The translations under genes were made by a program, and so were the position numbers. Below are positions 22,531 to 35,300 of a stretch of 64,000 bases of DNA, one piece after another. The notes under the pieces were generated by a model, which saw nothing but the letters and a program-made list of their open reading frames with translations, was not told the DNA's origin and did no database searches. Source of the stretch: Cryptomeria japonica. Taxonomy: Eukaryota > Streptophyta > Pinopsida > Cupressales > Cupressaceae. Numbering within the stretch: position 1 is the stretch's first letter; each line of letters starts with the position of its first letter. The stretch spans positions 20,524,501 through 20,588,500 of the forward strand of contig NC_081413.1 in the NCBI RefSeq assembly GCF_030272615.1, in the 5' to 3' direction.

Positions 22531-25500
22531 TTGTGTAATCTAAGAGGCTTTCTAGTAATGATAGAGCTATGTCCAAAAGGCTTGTAAGTTCCCATTTTGG
22601 CATTATCCTAGTTCTGATTGCATTAATTATAAAGGCCGAGTCACCTTCAATTTCTAATTTTGATATATTTAATTGCCTACATAGGTTTAATCCTTCTATT
22701 AGGCCAAACATTTCTACAATGTTGTTAGTGCATTGTCTTAACTGTATGGATTTAGAGCCAATGCAACTACCATTGTCCAAATTTATTATACAGCCCACCC
22801 CTGCCAACCTTGGGTTTCTTCTGGATGCTCCATCCAAGTTGAGTTTATACCACCCATTCCTCAGGGGTTATGCCTTCCTTCCCAACAAAGGGAGGGATCT
22901 TGATTCCCTTCCACTTATTTTTGATAAAGTTATCCCAGTTTGTGAATATCTTGTCATGTTGTGGGATAGTCAAACTCTTGATGTTGGTTATTTCAGTGAT
23001 AGAGGCTTCTATCTTTTCTATGAGATTCTCCACCTTCATTTCTATATCCTTAAATATTCTCCTATTCCTTTCCTTCCATATCTCTCAGATGACTATAGCT
23101 AGACTGCAAATTCATAGGTTGTGGAACACACTATTTCTTTTGATGATTGGCTAGCCTTTGAACCACTTCATTAAGGAGGGAATAAGAGCACCCAACCATC
23201 CTAGATGAGCCATCAACTAGTACCAACATTTCTATGAGTAATTGCAGGTAGTAAAGATGTGGTCATTTGTTTCCTCATTCTCCTTACATAAGAGGTAGAT
23301 TGATGGTCCTTCATATCATCTAAGTTTAAATTGTTCTATTGTGAGAACCCTTCCTTGAATTGCATCCTAGGAAAAGAAGCCATCTTTTGGGAGACAAAAT
23401 TTGTCCCAACATAGTTTAGTCGAGATGTAATCCTTGTGGATCTTTACCTCATCATATATGGTTTTGAAGCTGTCTTTACAATTGTACTTCCCATCCTTAG
23501 ATTTAGACCATATCAGTTTATCTCACCCATGTCCTAACATTATCATCCTACATCTAATTATTTGATGTAGTTCTTGAAATTTATTATCCACCATGAAAGG
23601 ATGCATGTCTTTCCATTTCCATCCAATTGCCAAGTTTGGTTCCATTATTATATATTCCCTTCCATAATTTCCCCATAGGAATTTCAATTGTCCCTTTATA
23701 CCAGTAGTATCCATAAGTTTGTCTATCGGAGGATGTCCCACCAGGAGTCTTCCTAGAACAAGGCAAATTTGTCATAGTGAATGTCCCAAGACAGGTAGTT
23801 GGAGATGAGAATACGACAGTCCTTTATGAAATTCTTGATTATGGATCCTTTTGGCGGATCCATATCCCTAAATATTGCCTCCCTATGATTATTCATTAGA
23901 TATTTGTTCCTAAGAATTTTGGCCCATTTGGCTTCTAAGGAGGTGTATAATCTCCAAACTAGTTTTGCGCCTAAGGTCTTATTTTGCCATAGAAGTTTCC
24001 TAATCCCCATACCACCATCACATTTGTCTTGACATATTTTATCCCATGATATTAGTTTGAGTTTGTTCCTGTCCTTTGTGCCTTGCCAGTAGAAGTTTTT
24101 GATTGTTTGAGTCAATTTCTTGTAGGCCCCCATTGAAAGTCAGATACATGATAGGAGGTAGATGGGCATCGCTCCTAAGACTGTCTCAATAAGCGTTAAT
24201 CTTCCTACCCCTATCAGTCATAAACCTTTCCAAGATGACAACTTTTCCTAATTTTCTCATTCAAGGGATTCCAATTTTTTTTGGTCCGAATGCCTTTATC
24301 CAAGGGCATTCCTAGATATGTACATGGTAAATGACTAATTATGTAACCTAAATTTTTTGAAATTCTAGATTCCTCTTGTGTTGTCATGTTAACAAAGAAT
24401 ATTTCAGATTTTTCCCCATTGACCTTTTCCCCGGATGCCAGCCCATAAGAGTGCAAGATCCTCTTGATTTCCTCGGCTTCATTCAACTTCCCTTTTTCCA
24501 GAATCATTGTGTCATTTGCAAACTACTGGTGTGTGCACGGGTCCACACCTCCTATAATTTGGATACCAACTAGCCTTCCATCTCTCTATGATGCATCAAA
24601 GAATCTTCCTAGGGCTTCAGACATAATAATAAATACAAATGAGGAGAGCGGGTCTCCCTGTCTTAGGCCCCTAGTTGCTTCAAAAAACCCTTCTGACTTT
24701 CCATTCAATAGGATTGAGAACCTTGGGTTTGAGATGCAGAATTACATCCGATTTACTAATTGTTTGTGAAATCCAAAGGCTCTCATGCAAATACAGAGGA
24801 AATACCAATCCACTTTTTGATATGCCTTAATATCTAGTTTTATGATCATATTTGGTTGGCCTTGGGCCTAAATGGAATGAATAGATTCCTGAACTATGAC
24901 TATCCCATCTAAAATTGATCTATTGGGTACAAAACCAGTTTTCTCTTCTAAGATAATGGCTGGCAATAGCCTTTTCAACCTATTAGCCATGACCTTTGAT
25001 AATAATTTATAAGCCATGTTGCACAAAGAGATGGGCTTGAACTCTTCCCATTTTGAGGGGTTCTCCTTCTTCCGGACTAAGGCTAGGAAAGTGTTATTAA
25101 TTTCTTTCAAGAATTTCCCTGCATTTTGGGCAGATTCCAGGGCATCGGTTACCTCATCTCGTAAAATGTGCCAACATTTCTAATAAAAAATGATAGGGAA
25201 TCCATCCGGCCTAGGGGCCTTATCGCCTTCGAATTGAGATAGGGAAGTTTTAACTTCTTCATGGGTGATTCTCAAATTCAACATATGATTATCGTCATTT
25301 GTTATTAGTTTAGGTATCTTTTTTAATAAGGCCCTATTGTTAAGGAGATCATAATGCTCCCAGTTATTGAGGATATTTTTAAAATACTAGGTTGCATCCT
25401 CCACAATTAGATTCTATTTCATAATGGTCTGGCCACTGTCACTGGTGATCTAATTGATTCTGTTTATTGCCCTTTTCAGTTTGACACTGTTGTGGAAAAA

Positions 25501-26816
25501 ATTGGTGTTTCTGTCCCCATCCACTAACCATGTTTCTATAGATTTTTTTTTCTAGAATATCTCTTCCTTGGTTAGAATATCCTCATACTCACATACAAGC
25601 CTTTCCTCTGCCTCAAATGTTGTTTGGGTCATCCCATTTTGCATAACATCGTTATTCACTATTTCTAGTTCCTTTTCAACTCTTATCTTTTCCTCGAAGA
25701 TGTTTTTGAATTATTTTTGTTCTAGTCTAGCAGTTTATGTTTAATCTCTTTCAACTTTGAGATAGGACAATACATTTTAGATCCAACAAAGACTCGTTCA
25801 TTCCATCATTTTTTGATATTAGGGAGGAACTCCTCATGTTTGAACCCAATCAGTTTGAACTTGAATGGACACCCAATTGTCTTAACTTCCCCCACTAACT
25901 CTAATAGCATAGGGTAGTGGTCAGAACCTGATCATGGCAATATAGTGGCTCTTAACTCAGATTTAAAGTCAGTCAAGTCTCCTTTGAAGAAAAATCTATC
26001 TAGAGTTTCAGCAATTTTGCAAAATCCCTTTCTCCTGTTATTCCATGTTTGGATCCCCATATCAGTCCTGATTTCCAAGAGGTTGTTGTCACTTATATAA
26101 TTAGCGAAGTCTCTTTGTGGCTATCTAATGGATCTTATCCCACCACTTTTGTCTATTTGATGTAAAATGGTGTTAAAATCACCTCCTATGATGATGTGTT
26201 GTGCTTCCTGATTTATTAGGAAGTGCTTTATTTCTTGCCAAACTATTCTTTTCTTATCTATTGGGATTGGACCATAGACATTCAAGTTGATAAACTCAAG
26301 GTTTAGGCTAAGGGATCTTACTTTTCCAGCCAACCAGTTCCGCATTTCAGCATAGCATGTGAATGTGGTTGAATTCTCTTTCCACATTATAGCCATCCCA
26401 CTCAAAGCCCCTATAGAATCCACCATCTCCACCTACCATTGGGTAAATTTTCTACTAAAATTGATCATGTTGGCCTTTCTCAATTTTGTTTCTTTCAACA
26501 ATACTAGATCCATAACAAATTTTATTATACTACGTTTGATTAAGCGATGTTTGTTAGGGGCCCCCAGGGCCATAACATTCCATGCTAATATGTTTATTGC
26601 TTTACGAGGAGTGGGGGGGACTTTCCCGGACCCAACAAAGTTGTGATTTTGGGTTGCCCCTCTGCTTCCCCATCCATTTTCATCTTGTCTAAAAAATAAT
26701 TCTGTCCTCTCTTGTTGGTAGAGGGTTTCTGGAGTCGATTTATTGCCTTCCATCTGGAGGATGCCTCTGTTATCCACATTGCTTTGGTTGGTGCTCAATA
26801 CCATATTATTTTTCAC
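22531..26816 (-). pseudogene. LINE ORF2: endonuclease, RT and RNase H, degenerate
   Basis: Endonuclease: ILAWNVMALGAPNKH with the early Asn, LLKETKLRK with the catalytic Glu, and IIIGGDFNTI with the GDFN motif; a TAG interrupts after [66 protein letters not shown], and the catalytic box near 24515, which reads FANDT after a TAG instead of FADDT. C-terminal region: a 126-codon stretch (24133-23753) with ISWDKICQDKCDGGMGIRKL. A zinc-finger-like region follows near 23400-23260. The first RNase H starts LNLDGASRRNPRLAGVG (22860-22800), continues through IVEMFGLIEGLNLC and LEIEGDSAFIINAI, and ends at TINHIY where the AT run begins. In life this protein nicks the target and copies LINE RNA into DNA. 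It cannot be active in this form. Confidence 0.88.
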
Positions 26817-27079
26817 TTCCTACATATTGATAATTTCTTTGATAATGAATTCTCTATCTTCATCTTCATTCAACCCTTCCACAGTAAGAGAAGAATCCTC
26901 CATATTGGGAGAGTCTAAGGTGTTCTCCTCAGGTGTAGCCTGGGTTGAGTTCTTACCCAATGTATGGGCTTTGGGGGGAGTCTGTTCATAATCTAAATTG
27001 CGATTGGTGATATTGGTTGTAATGTCTGCCAGAGCATCATTGTAGACCTCCTCTACAATTTTTTTTGCTATTTTTCCCA

Positions 27080-28480
27080 TTAAGTTATCAATGATGTTGC
27101 TTAATTTCCCCTGAATCTGATCCTCATGCCTACACTCAAGGGACTCGTTATTATAATCTGTCCTATTTGGATTATTTCTAGCGCATAGATATGAGGGGTG
27201 GGGGGTTGCATGGTTATTTACCTCTTGAGGGTCAGCATTAATGATGAAGCCACCAATATTATTATTAAATTAGATATCAACTTTGTTGAACAACTCTTTA
27301 TGCCTATCCGGTTTTGGGGCTTGGGGTTTTTGTGTGCTAGGGTTAACCCATTTACAAAAGGATAAATTCTTAAAGATCAGACCATGATACCATACCAGAG
27401 ATAAGATATAATTGCCACCTACTATATCTAGGGATATATTTTTTAAATTATTCATGCTATTACCTACTTCTATTAAAATTTTGATATTAGATTTTTCCGA
27501 CCAATTTGGTTCTACGACAATGAATTTGCCCAATTTATCCCTGATTTATATGAGGATTTTGGCATGCATTAACTCAACAGGAACATTGTGAATTTCAATC
27601 CATTTGTAGGTTGATTTGAATTCAAACTTCTTTGCATTGAATTTAGAATGCCCATTCAATGAGTTTAAAATTTACTCCATTGTGAAAAACATACTCCTCA
27701 TACAAAAGCTTAGTTTTCAGCAATTTCTTATAGCATTCGATATACAAAAAATTGTTAGCTAGGGCAGTGATACTTACTAGGCCTTGAAATGTATCTTTCC
27801 ACCAATTAGAAATCTTTGCAAGGGGTTGGCGATTGCACACCATTTTGGAAAAAGCCCATCCTCCTCGCAATAATTCCTCAACTCTACAGCAGCATTGGGA
27901 GTAGAGATTTTGATACATTCCAGGTTGGGTGTTACCAATTTTAGGGCACACTAGAGTAGAGATTTTGATACATTCCAGGTTGGGTGTTACCAATTTTAGG
28001 GCACACTGACTACTTTCCTTAGGGGCATATTTGTTCAGGATTAAGAGAATTCTTGACCACCACAGTAGGCTCGATATACCTTAATTTATGGGATCATTGT
28101 GGCAAGACCGCTCCTCCAACACTGGTAGGTTTTATGAAACCCTCTACATGATTTAAACGTGGTTGTGAATTGCACAGGGGCCTTTGAGGGGTCAACACGG
28201 GTCAAAGGAAACAACCCTAGTTCCCAAGGGGATGTGATTTGCCTTTGTAGCACAGCTTGGGATTCATGATGTAATGGGAACTGCCCAAACATTAGACAAG
28301 TTCATCAAAGTGTTAGCCTCCCTTCTTCTTTCGGCTCTAATGGCTCGTCTGATTTTTACCATTTGCCATGGTTGATTCTGCGAAGGGGGAGCCCTACCAG
28401 CTATTAAAGGAAACCCTGAATCATGCCTATCGAATCCCTTGTCCTGGTGATTGATCTGTCTGAAGAATTGCAGAACCATA
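27080..28480 (-). pseudogene. LINE ORF1, degenerate
   Basis: The best preserved part (27993-27643) reads RGGWAFSKMVCNRQPLA and TALANNFLYIECYKKLL, then a frameshifted TYKWIEIHNVPVELMHAKIL and GKFIVVEPNW. This resembles the N-terminal nucleic-acid-binding region of plant LINE ORF1 proteins (DUF4283 type), in which a W-x-x-I-x-x-x-P-x-E-L stretch is typical; assigned by eye. A proline-rich tail follows (STQKPQAPKPDRHKEL). A 55-bp perfect tandem duplication at 27899-28008 breaks the frame. The 5' part (28479-28086) is open in pieces and not recognisable. Confidence 0.6.
27899..28008. repeat. 55-bp tandem duplication in LINE ORF1
   Basis: The unit starting GAGTAGAGATTTTGATACAT occurs twice in direct succession without a visible mismatch (second copy from 27954). 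The length is not a multiple of three. Confidence 0.9.
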
Positions 28481-28490
28481 TTTGCATTTG

Positions 28491-29149
28491 TAATTGTCTA
28501 TATTAGAAGGTTTGTTTATTTATTGTTGGATTCCAATTGTATTTTTTCTTTGATTGCTAACAATGATGATAATAGAATTGTTAGAGAGGTTATCGGTATA
28601 AGTGATGTATATTATTAGACATAAGCTATAAATGAAGAGATGGCTTGATTTGAATTCAGTAATGAACTCATTGAATAATATAAGGTAAGTGGAAACTTCT
28701 AAGTATTGTGCAAATAATTAGACACAATAGTAGATCTCAAAAAAAGAGTTGTATGCATCAAAATTTGCCATTTTACATATCCAAAACTAGTTTTAAAGAT
28801 TCTCAAAAAATTAAAATGAATATTTTTGGAGAATAAAACAATAAGCAAAATTATAAAATTTTAAAAAACTATGAAATTAGATACCTCAACTTGGCAAGGT
28901 CATAATTTTCTTCTCGATGCTCAAACTTAAAAACTATTTATGCAATTGGAAATTTATCCAAGAGATCTAATTTCAATCTCTTAACATGATGCTTTAGTTA
29001 TAAATTTAAGAGACCAATGATACTCTAGAACCCAAATCCTTCTCCAAAGATCTCTAAAAATTAGAATTACTAGAACATAAAAAGTTTTGAAAGATTATGT
29101 TTTTTAGTTTTTCCTAGTTTTGTTACCTTTAGTTTTTCTAGATCATAGA
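28491..29149. other. Unassigned spacer
   Basis: About 660 AT-rich bases between the LINE and the copia remnant, without recognisable features. Confidence 0.45.
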
Positions 29150-29261
29150 TATAATTAACAAATATCATATATGGGATTTGATGCCCTTAAGGATAGAAAC
29201 CCATTGAATGTAAATGGGTGTTCAAGAGAAAATATGGTCCATATAGTAGTATTGAGAAGCA
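29150..29261 (+). pseudogene. copia RT remnant, left part
   Basis: With one frameshift it reads IWDLMPL, then KPIECKWVFKRKYGPYSSIE, the start of a copia reverse transcriptase; compare GCKWVFKRKIGSDGRIEKY in the element at 11327. It stops exactly at the left end of the Ty3 element and resumes at 40512. The rest of this copia element is not recognisable upstream. Confidence 0.85.
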
Positions 29262-30547
29262 TGTAGAGCTTAAAAAATGCTCATAATTTGGATGTTTTGA
29301 TAAAACTTTTAAATGCCTTTACTTTTGTTATTTCATGGATGTTCAGACTTTGTGAAACCTTTTTGGGATATCCTGTAGCAAGAGACTTTTATATTCCTGC
29401 AGTTCTTTGTGATTGACTTGATTGCATTTATTGCCCCGTTGACTCCCTAAAATGACTAGTATATCGTATACAGTTTTTGAATGATGAAGTAAATCTAAAA
29501 TGTGTGATTAATGAATGGATATCGTGTATGTGCCATACACCTTTTTTGTTTCCTGTTACCTTTTGTTTCGCGGGTTGTTGAAGAATGATCGAGTCAAGCA
29601 CAGCCAATCTCGGCCTTGCAGTAAAGTCCATTTCCTGCATGACTTCGAGGAAGCTCCGACAAAGGCTCTTTGACTGAAATCATGGGAAAGAATTTTAATG
29701 ACAAAGAGTGGAGTGCTAGATTCTCTCTGGATCGGGTTGAACGCATAAACTCATTTATGAAGTTTTTTCCTTGATTCGAGGATATGTTTTACTTCTACGT
29801 CTTTCTTTGATGGAGTTAGTTAGTTAGTTGCTCCCCTGTTTTTAAATAAAGCTTCTCCTCCTGCGCGAGAGGGGGGCAAGAAAAGGATAGAATAAGAATA
29901 GTAGATGTCATGTAAGAATGAAGATGATAATGAAAGACAGAATCTTTTTAACCAGAAGCAGAGTTTGTTGTTAGTTTCCATATCAACAAAACAATGTATA
30001 TCATTCTGTTTTTATGAATAAAGTTCAATGAAGTTCTGAGTTTCATATCTGCGTAATCAGGAGATGCTTGCTAAGGGGGCCCACTTAGTAGGTATCTGTA
30101 GCTAGTTAGTTAGTTGTTCTTTGCTGTTAAGCTTCAGTTTGCTTTCATCTTTAGAGTTTTTATACAAACTCAACTTTACATTGCTCCTGCAGCACAAGGA
30201 ATCCATCACTGTGTCTGTTCCTGCAGCATAAGGCTAGTTCATAGTTTGTGTTTCAGTTGTAGTTATTATGGTTTTTGTCATAATCAAATCATAGTTGAGT
30301 TAAAAAGCTTTGCATTTCCTTCCTGTAGCGTAGGTAGGATTTCTTTTCAGTATGTATTTCCACTAAGAGTTGACCAAAATAAGTTCCTAGTGCATATATT
30401 TTGCTGCGCCATTTAAAGTATATGTCCCCTGGTTTGACAAGTAAATGAACATCTACAGAGAGAGATATTGGTCACCTGTTGGAATGCCCAATTCCTAGGA
30501 AAGGTTTTTACTATGATCTTCATATCCTTTTGTGGGCGCAACCATCA
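29262..30547 (+). repeat. 5' LTR of the Ty3 element
   Basis: Begins TGTAGAGCTTAAAAAATGC and ends AACCATCA; it matches 39221-40506 over the full 1286 bases. Possible TTAAATAAA near 29845 and AATAAAG near 30017 could serve as promoter and polyadenylation signals. It is immediately followed by TTTT and the primer binding site. Confidence 0.95.
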
Positions 30548-30551
30548 TTTT

Positions 30552-30570
30552 TGGCACCGCTGCCGGGGAT
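30552..30570 (+). other. Primer binding site, tRNA-Asp type
   Basis: TGGCACCGCTGCCGGGGAT matches the TGGCGCCGTTGCCGGGGAT complement of plant tRNA-Asp (GUC) at 17 of 19 bases. This primer is typical of Athila and relatives. Confidence 0.85.
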
Positions 30571-30798
30571 GGCGTCTAGCTAGGAGTTTATCAGAAGTCA
30601 TTTTTGGCATTAGTTTAGCTTGTTAGTAAAATTTTCTAGATTTTTCAAGCCACTATTCATTATATTGCATGCATAGAAGAAGAAGAGACGCACTGGGAAG
30701 GTTCATCCCTGAAAATCTATTTATTGACCTACCATTTGACCCAGCTGACAACGAACCTGAGGAAAATCCATTCGCTCTGTTATTCTAGCAACCAAAAC

Positions 30799-32373
30799 AT
30801 GGCAAATAATCAACCCAATAATCCGCCTCCTACATTTGAGTTTCCTATTGTTCCCCAGGGAGATACTGACAATCTTAAAAACATTCCCTCTTCTTTGCTT
30901 CCAAAGTTTTATGGCCTGGTCACAGAGGACCCAGAAACCTTTCTGTTTGAATTTGATGTCCTCTGTCGCAGTTATGACTACAACACAGATGCTCATAAAT
31001 TGAATTTATTCCCTTCCACCTTGAAGGAAGGAGCTCTCAGATGGTTCATGAGTCTGGGAAGAGGTGTAGTTGATAGTTGGGAGGTCATGTAGACAAAATT
31101 CCTTGAAAAGTATAAGGAATATTGTAAGAGCACCAGCAAGGGTGATGATATATTCCGAATTCAGCAGAAGGAGGATGAAAGTTTGGAAGATTACATTTCC
31201 AGATTCTTGTTTGCACTACAGAGGAACTCAAACCATACTCTCAATGAGGACTCTCAGAAACTGTTGTTTCTAAAGGGAATCAGTGATGCTTGTATAGATG
31301 CCTTGGACCTGATAGGAGGAGGTGATATAACCCAGGTGCCTTGGGATGATATAAAGAAAATATGTCTTAACTACTCTCGAGCAATAGTTAAGAAAGGTAG
31401 GGGTCATCATGCTACAATAGGGAAGTCTTCTTCTGGCGGAGTTTCCTGAATAGAGATAACAAATTTGCTATCTGACTTCAAGCAAGACATCATTAATAAT
31501 ATGGCTACGCAACTGGACACTATGCAAGCTTGAAAGAAACATGAGGAGGCTGACGCAGTTTTGGCCGAGTTTTGTCCATACTGCAGACAAAAGAAGCGTG
31601 ACTGCAGATGCAAGATGGTGGCTAATTTGGAAGCTAAACAACTACCTACTGGCTTTAAGCCAGTAGAAGGAGATGATGATCATGTGTTCTTTGTTGCACA
31701 AAGGAGACCGTGGGCCCAGAGACAAGGTATGCCTCAAGACCCTTTAACTTTTGGTAATTCTTATTCTGGATATAATAATCAATGGCAACATGCATATGAA
31801 CCACCATCCTGGAACCCACCTCAACCAAATTGGCCTAATTATCTGAACCAGCAATGGCAACCCCCTCAAGGAGGATGGCAGCAGCCACAGGGGCAATGGA
31901 CCCCACCTTCAGGAAATTGGCAGCAAAATTCTCAATGGCGAGGCCCTCAACAATGGCAAAACCAATCCTCTGGATTCCTGCAGCTTCCACAACCGCAACC
32001 ACAAGCCCTTATGCCGCCTCCTGCAGTAACTGCCACAATTCCTGGACCTCCGAAACAAACGCCTATGCCTGCCCAACCAATGCCCAATCCCAATAATAAA
32101 CCTCAGCAGCCTGCATATCTTGCCGAAGCCAACCAATATCAAGCTTATGCTTTAAACATTAATGACATCCATTTGAGGTCTGGAACTACTTTACCTGCTC
32201 CAAAACTGCCTTGGATTACTAAAATATTAGATCCTCCCCATGAAGAACCTACTACACCTATTGTTCCTACTGAGCACATGCCAATAACAGATACCATTCC
32301 TAAGGAGCCTATTCTGCAAAATCAAGATAACCCAGGTGCCTTTTCCTCAGAGGTTGCAAAGTACTGCATATAA
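30799..32373 (+). pseudogene. Ty3 gag, degenerate
   Basis: The frame runs from MANNQPNNPPPTFEFP at 30799 to 32373. An upstream ATG at 30669 (MHRRRRDALGRF) opens a different frame that ends near 30788, so the native start may have been upstream with a later frameshift. Gag core: LPKFYGLVTEDPETFLFEFD, LFPSTLKEGALRWFMSLG. Stops: TAG at 31090, TGA at 31447 and TGA near 31531. Instead of a normal CCHC knuckle a compact cysteine cluster CPYCRQKKRDCRC lies near 31575. The second half (31700-32130) is a Trp/Pro/Gln-rich low-complexity region with repeated GGWQQPQGQW-like units, followed by a segment reaching pol. Gag forms the particle in which reverse transcription takes place. Confidence 0.88.
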
Positions 32374-35300
32374 ACCCATGGAACAACCCACTTTTGACAT
32401 TATGGATCAGCTCAAAAATGTGCAGATTCAAATTCCTTTATTTCAGGCTATTAAAGATATTCCTATTTTTGGAAAAGTTATTAAAGAAGCCTATTTAAAG
32501 AAGCCTGGACAAAAGAAAAAGGACCCTCAAACAATTCATGTCTTAGGAAAATTGGCTGATATAATGTTGGGAAATGTAGTTATTCCAAAGTATATTGACC
32601 CTGAAAGTCCTGTAGTGCAGATAAATGTAAATGGCCAAGTTGTAAAAATTGTTTTGATTGATTTAGGTGCTGCCATTAATGTCATGACAAAGCATACTAT
32701 GGACTCCCTGAACATTTCAAACATTAGGTCTACACCCACAGTCCTGCAGCTTGCAGATAGTTCCACAGTTAAGCCTGATGGGATTGTAGAAGATGTAATT
32801 GTCATTCTTGAATCTTGGGAGTATCCTGCTGATTTCACAATATTATCAGTTAAGGCAACTTTAGGAGGGTATCCAGTTATTCTTGGTAGACCATGGTTAG
32901 CAACTGTCGATGCTTTTATAGGATGCCATTCTGGAGATATGACCATTTCTGATGGGCAGTCCACAAAGAAATTAGCTCTGTATCCTCCTGCTAGACCTCA
33001 GCCAAATTTGTCCCAACTTGTTTGGCTAGATGTGGGGGAGGAAATTGAAGAAACCAATTCCTTGGCTCAATTAATGATGATTCAAAATGACCCATTCTCA
33101 CAACTTTAGAGTGAAGATGCCTTATTGTTTCAAATTCTACAAAACAACTTTGATAAAGGTGGTTCATCTGATCCAAATGATACTCATTTACAATATTTCC
33201 TTCAGCAACCAAATTCTGAAAATTCACTGCCTAAACTTCTAACGATTTTTTATAATTTGCTTCCACAAGAGATACAAAAATTACCTGTAGACTCTATGAG
33301 TGATCTCACAGAGTAGATAGAATTGTCTCAAGGTCATTGTTTGAATATCAATAATAAGCTATCACAGTCTCAACAGACTGATCTATTAAAAATGCTACAA
33401 GAACAACATAAAGCTTTTGCATGGGAATATGGGGACATGCAAGGAATAGATCCTCGAGTTTGTACTCATAGGATATATATCAAAGAAGATTGTTCACCAA
33501 TTAGACAACCTCAAAGAAGAGTAAATCCAGCACTTAGTAAAATAGTTAAAAGTGAGCTTCAAAAATTGCTTGATGCTGGCTTTATTTATCCAATCTCTAA
33601 CAGTCAATGGGTTTCTCTCTTAGTTATTGTTCCCAAGAAAGGTGGAAAATGGAGGGTATGTGTAGATTATAGAGAATTGAACAATGCTACTAAAAAAGAT
33701 CACTTTCCACTACCTTTTGTAGATCAAGTACTAGACTCACTGTCTGGAAAAAAAAAAATTTCCTTTTTGGATGGTTACAGTGGATACAATCAGATAAAAA
33801 TAGCCCCTGAAGATCAAGATAAGACCACTTTTACCTGTCCATGGGGAACATTTGCTTATTCGGTCTTGCCTTTTGGCTTATGCAATGCGCCAGCAACATT
33901 TCAAAGAGCAGTAATTAGTATCTTTGCTGATATATCTCATGAATGTATGAAGATTTACATGGATGATTTCACTGCCTATGGAGTCACATTTGAAGAAGCA
34001 CTGGTAAATTTAGAAAAAGTATTGAAAAGATGTAGAGAGCAAAATTTGTCTCTAAACAGTGAGAAGTGTTTTCTAATGATGGAAGAAGGTATTGTTCTAG
34101 GTCATCATGTTTCAAAAAATGGAATTCAGGTTGACCCTGCTAAAATTGAAGTAATTCAGAATTTACAAACTCCTGCAAAACAGAAAGATGTCAGAAGTTT
34201 TCTTGGTCATGCAGGGTATTATAGAAGGTTTATAAAAGACTTCAGTAAAATTGTCAGTCCACTTTATGCTTTGTTAACAAAGGATTCCCAATTTGAGTGG
34301 ATAGAAGCCTATGAAAAATCCTTCCTACAATTAAAGGACTTGCTTACTAAAGCCCCTGTTCTTCAAGGTCCAAAATGGAATTTGCCTTTTCACATACATG
34401 TTGATGCTTCTGACTTTGGCATAGGAGCAGTTCTGAATCAAAAAGAAAATTCAGTTGAACATGCTATTTACTTTATCAGCAAGAACCTTCAAGGTCCTGA
34501 GCTCAACTATACTGTCACAGAAAAGGAGTTGCTTGCAGTAGTATATGCTTTGAATAAATTTAGACATTATGTCACAGGTTATCAGATATTCGTCCATACT
34601 GACCATGCAGCAATCAAATATCTGATGAACAAACCTGCCATTTCTGGTAGGTTGGCACGTTGGCTCCTGTTGTTACAAGAATTTGACATTTCCATAATTG
34701 ACAAACCAGGGAGAGCTAATGTTGTAGCTGACTTTTTATCAAGACTCCAATCAGCTACACCTGTTGAACATGAGATCATTGATGATAGGTTCCCAGATGA
34801 ACACTTGTTATCCATCACTGCACATATACCCTGGTATGCAGACATTGCCAATTATCTAGCAGCAAATAGAATACCAGACTACTTTTCTCCAAAAGAAAAG
34901 AAGTTGTTAATAGAGAAAAGTTTTAACTTTTCCTGGATTGCAAATAGTTTGTTTTATACTGGAGCTGATCAGGTAATGCGAAGATGTGTAAGAGAAGACG
35001 AAACTTATGACATATTGCATGCTTGCCATGATGAACCATGTGGAGGACATTTTGCAACAAAAAGAACATCAATGAAAGTTCTTACAACAGGGTACTACTG
35101 GCTAACATTACATAAGGATGCTGTGGCCTATACAAGAAAATGTGACAAATGCCAGCGTATGGAAAGACCAACTAAGTCCGATGAAATGCCACTACATCCA
35201 CAGATAATAGTCACCCCTTTTGATAAATGGGGGATGGATTTTGTAGGACCAATTGATCCACCATCAAATGGAAAGTCATACATTCTAGTTTGCACGGACT

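Larger units (their letters stand above)
21680..28490 (-). mobile_element. Degenerate L1-like plant LINE
   Basis: Minus-strand order is ORF1 (28480-27080), endonuclease (26720-26120), reverse transcriptase (about 25800-24220), C-terminal thumb/zinc region (24130-23250) and RNase H (22860-22150), then a non-coding tail. This is the plant L1 order with a 3' RNase H. Stops and frameshifts are common. Ends are approximate: the sequence AATGATGATAAT occurs near 21671 and 28562 and could be a target-site duplication, but it is simple enough to be chance. No LTRs are present. The 5' side is followed by unassigned DNA and then the copia remnant. Confidence 0.85.

Noticed and set aside
22278-22837. 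Repetitive Tyr/Ile ORF tail (IYVHIYLYFYI and similar)
   Set aside because: It is the AT microsatellite read as protein, not a membrane domain.
31854-32142. ORFs on both strands over the Pro/Gln-rich part of Ty3 gag
   Set aside because: Shadows of the low-complexity gag region in other frames.
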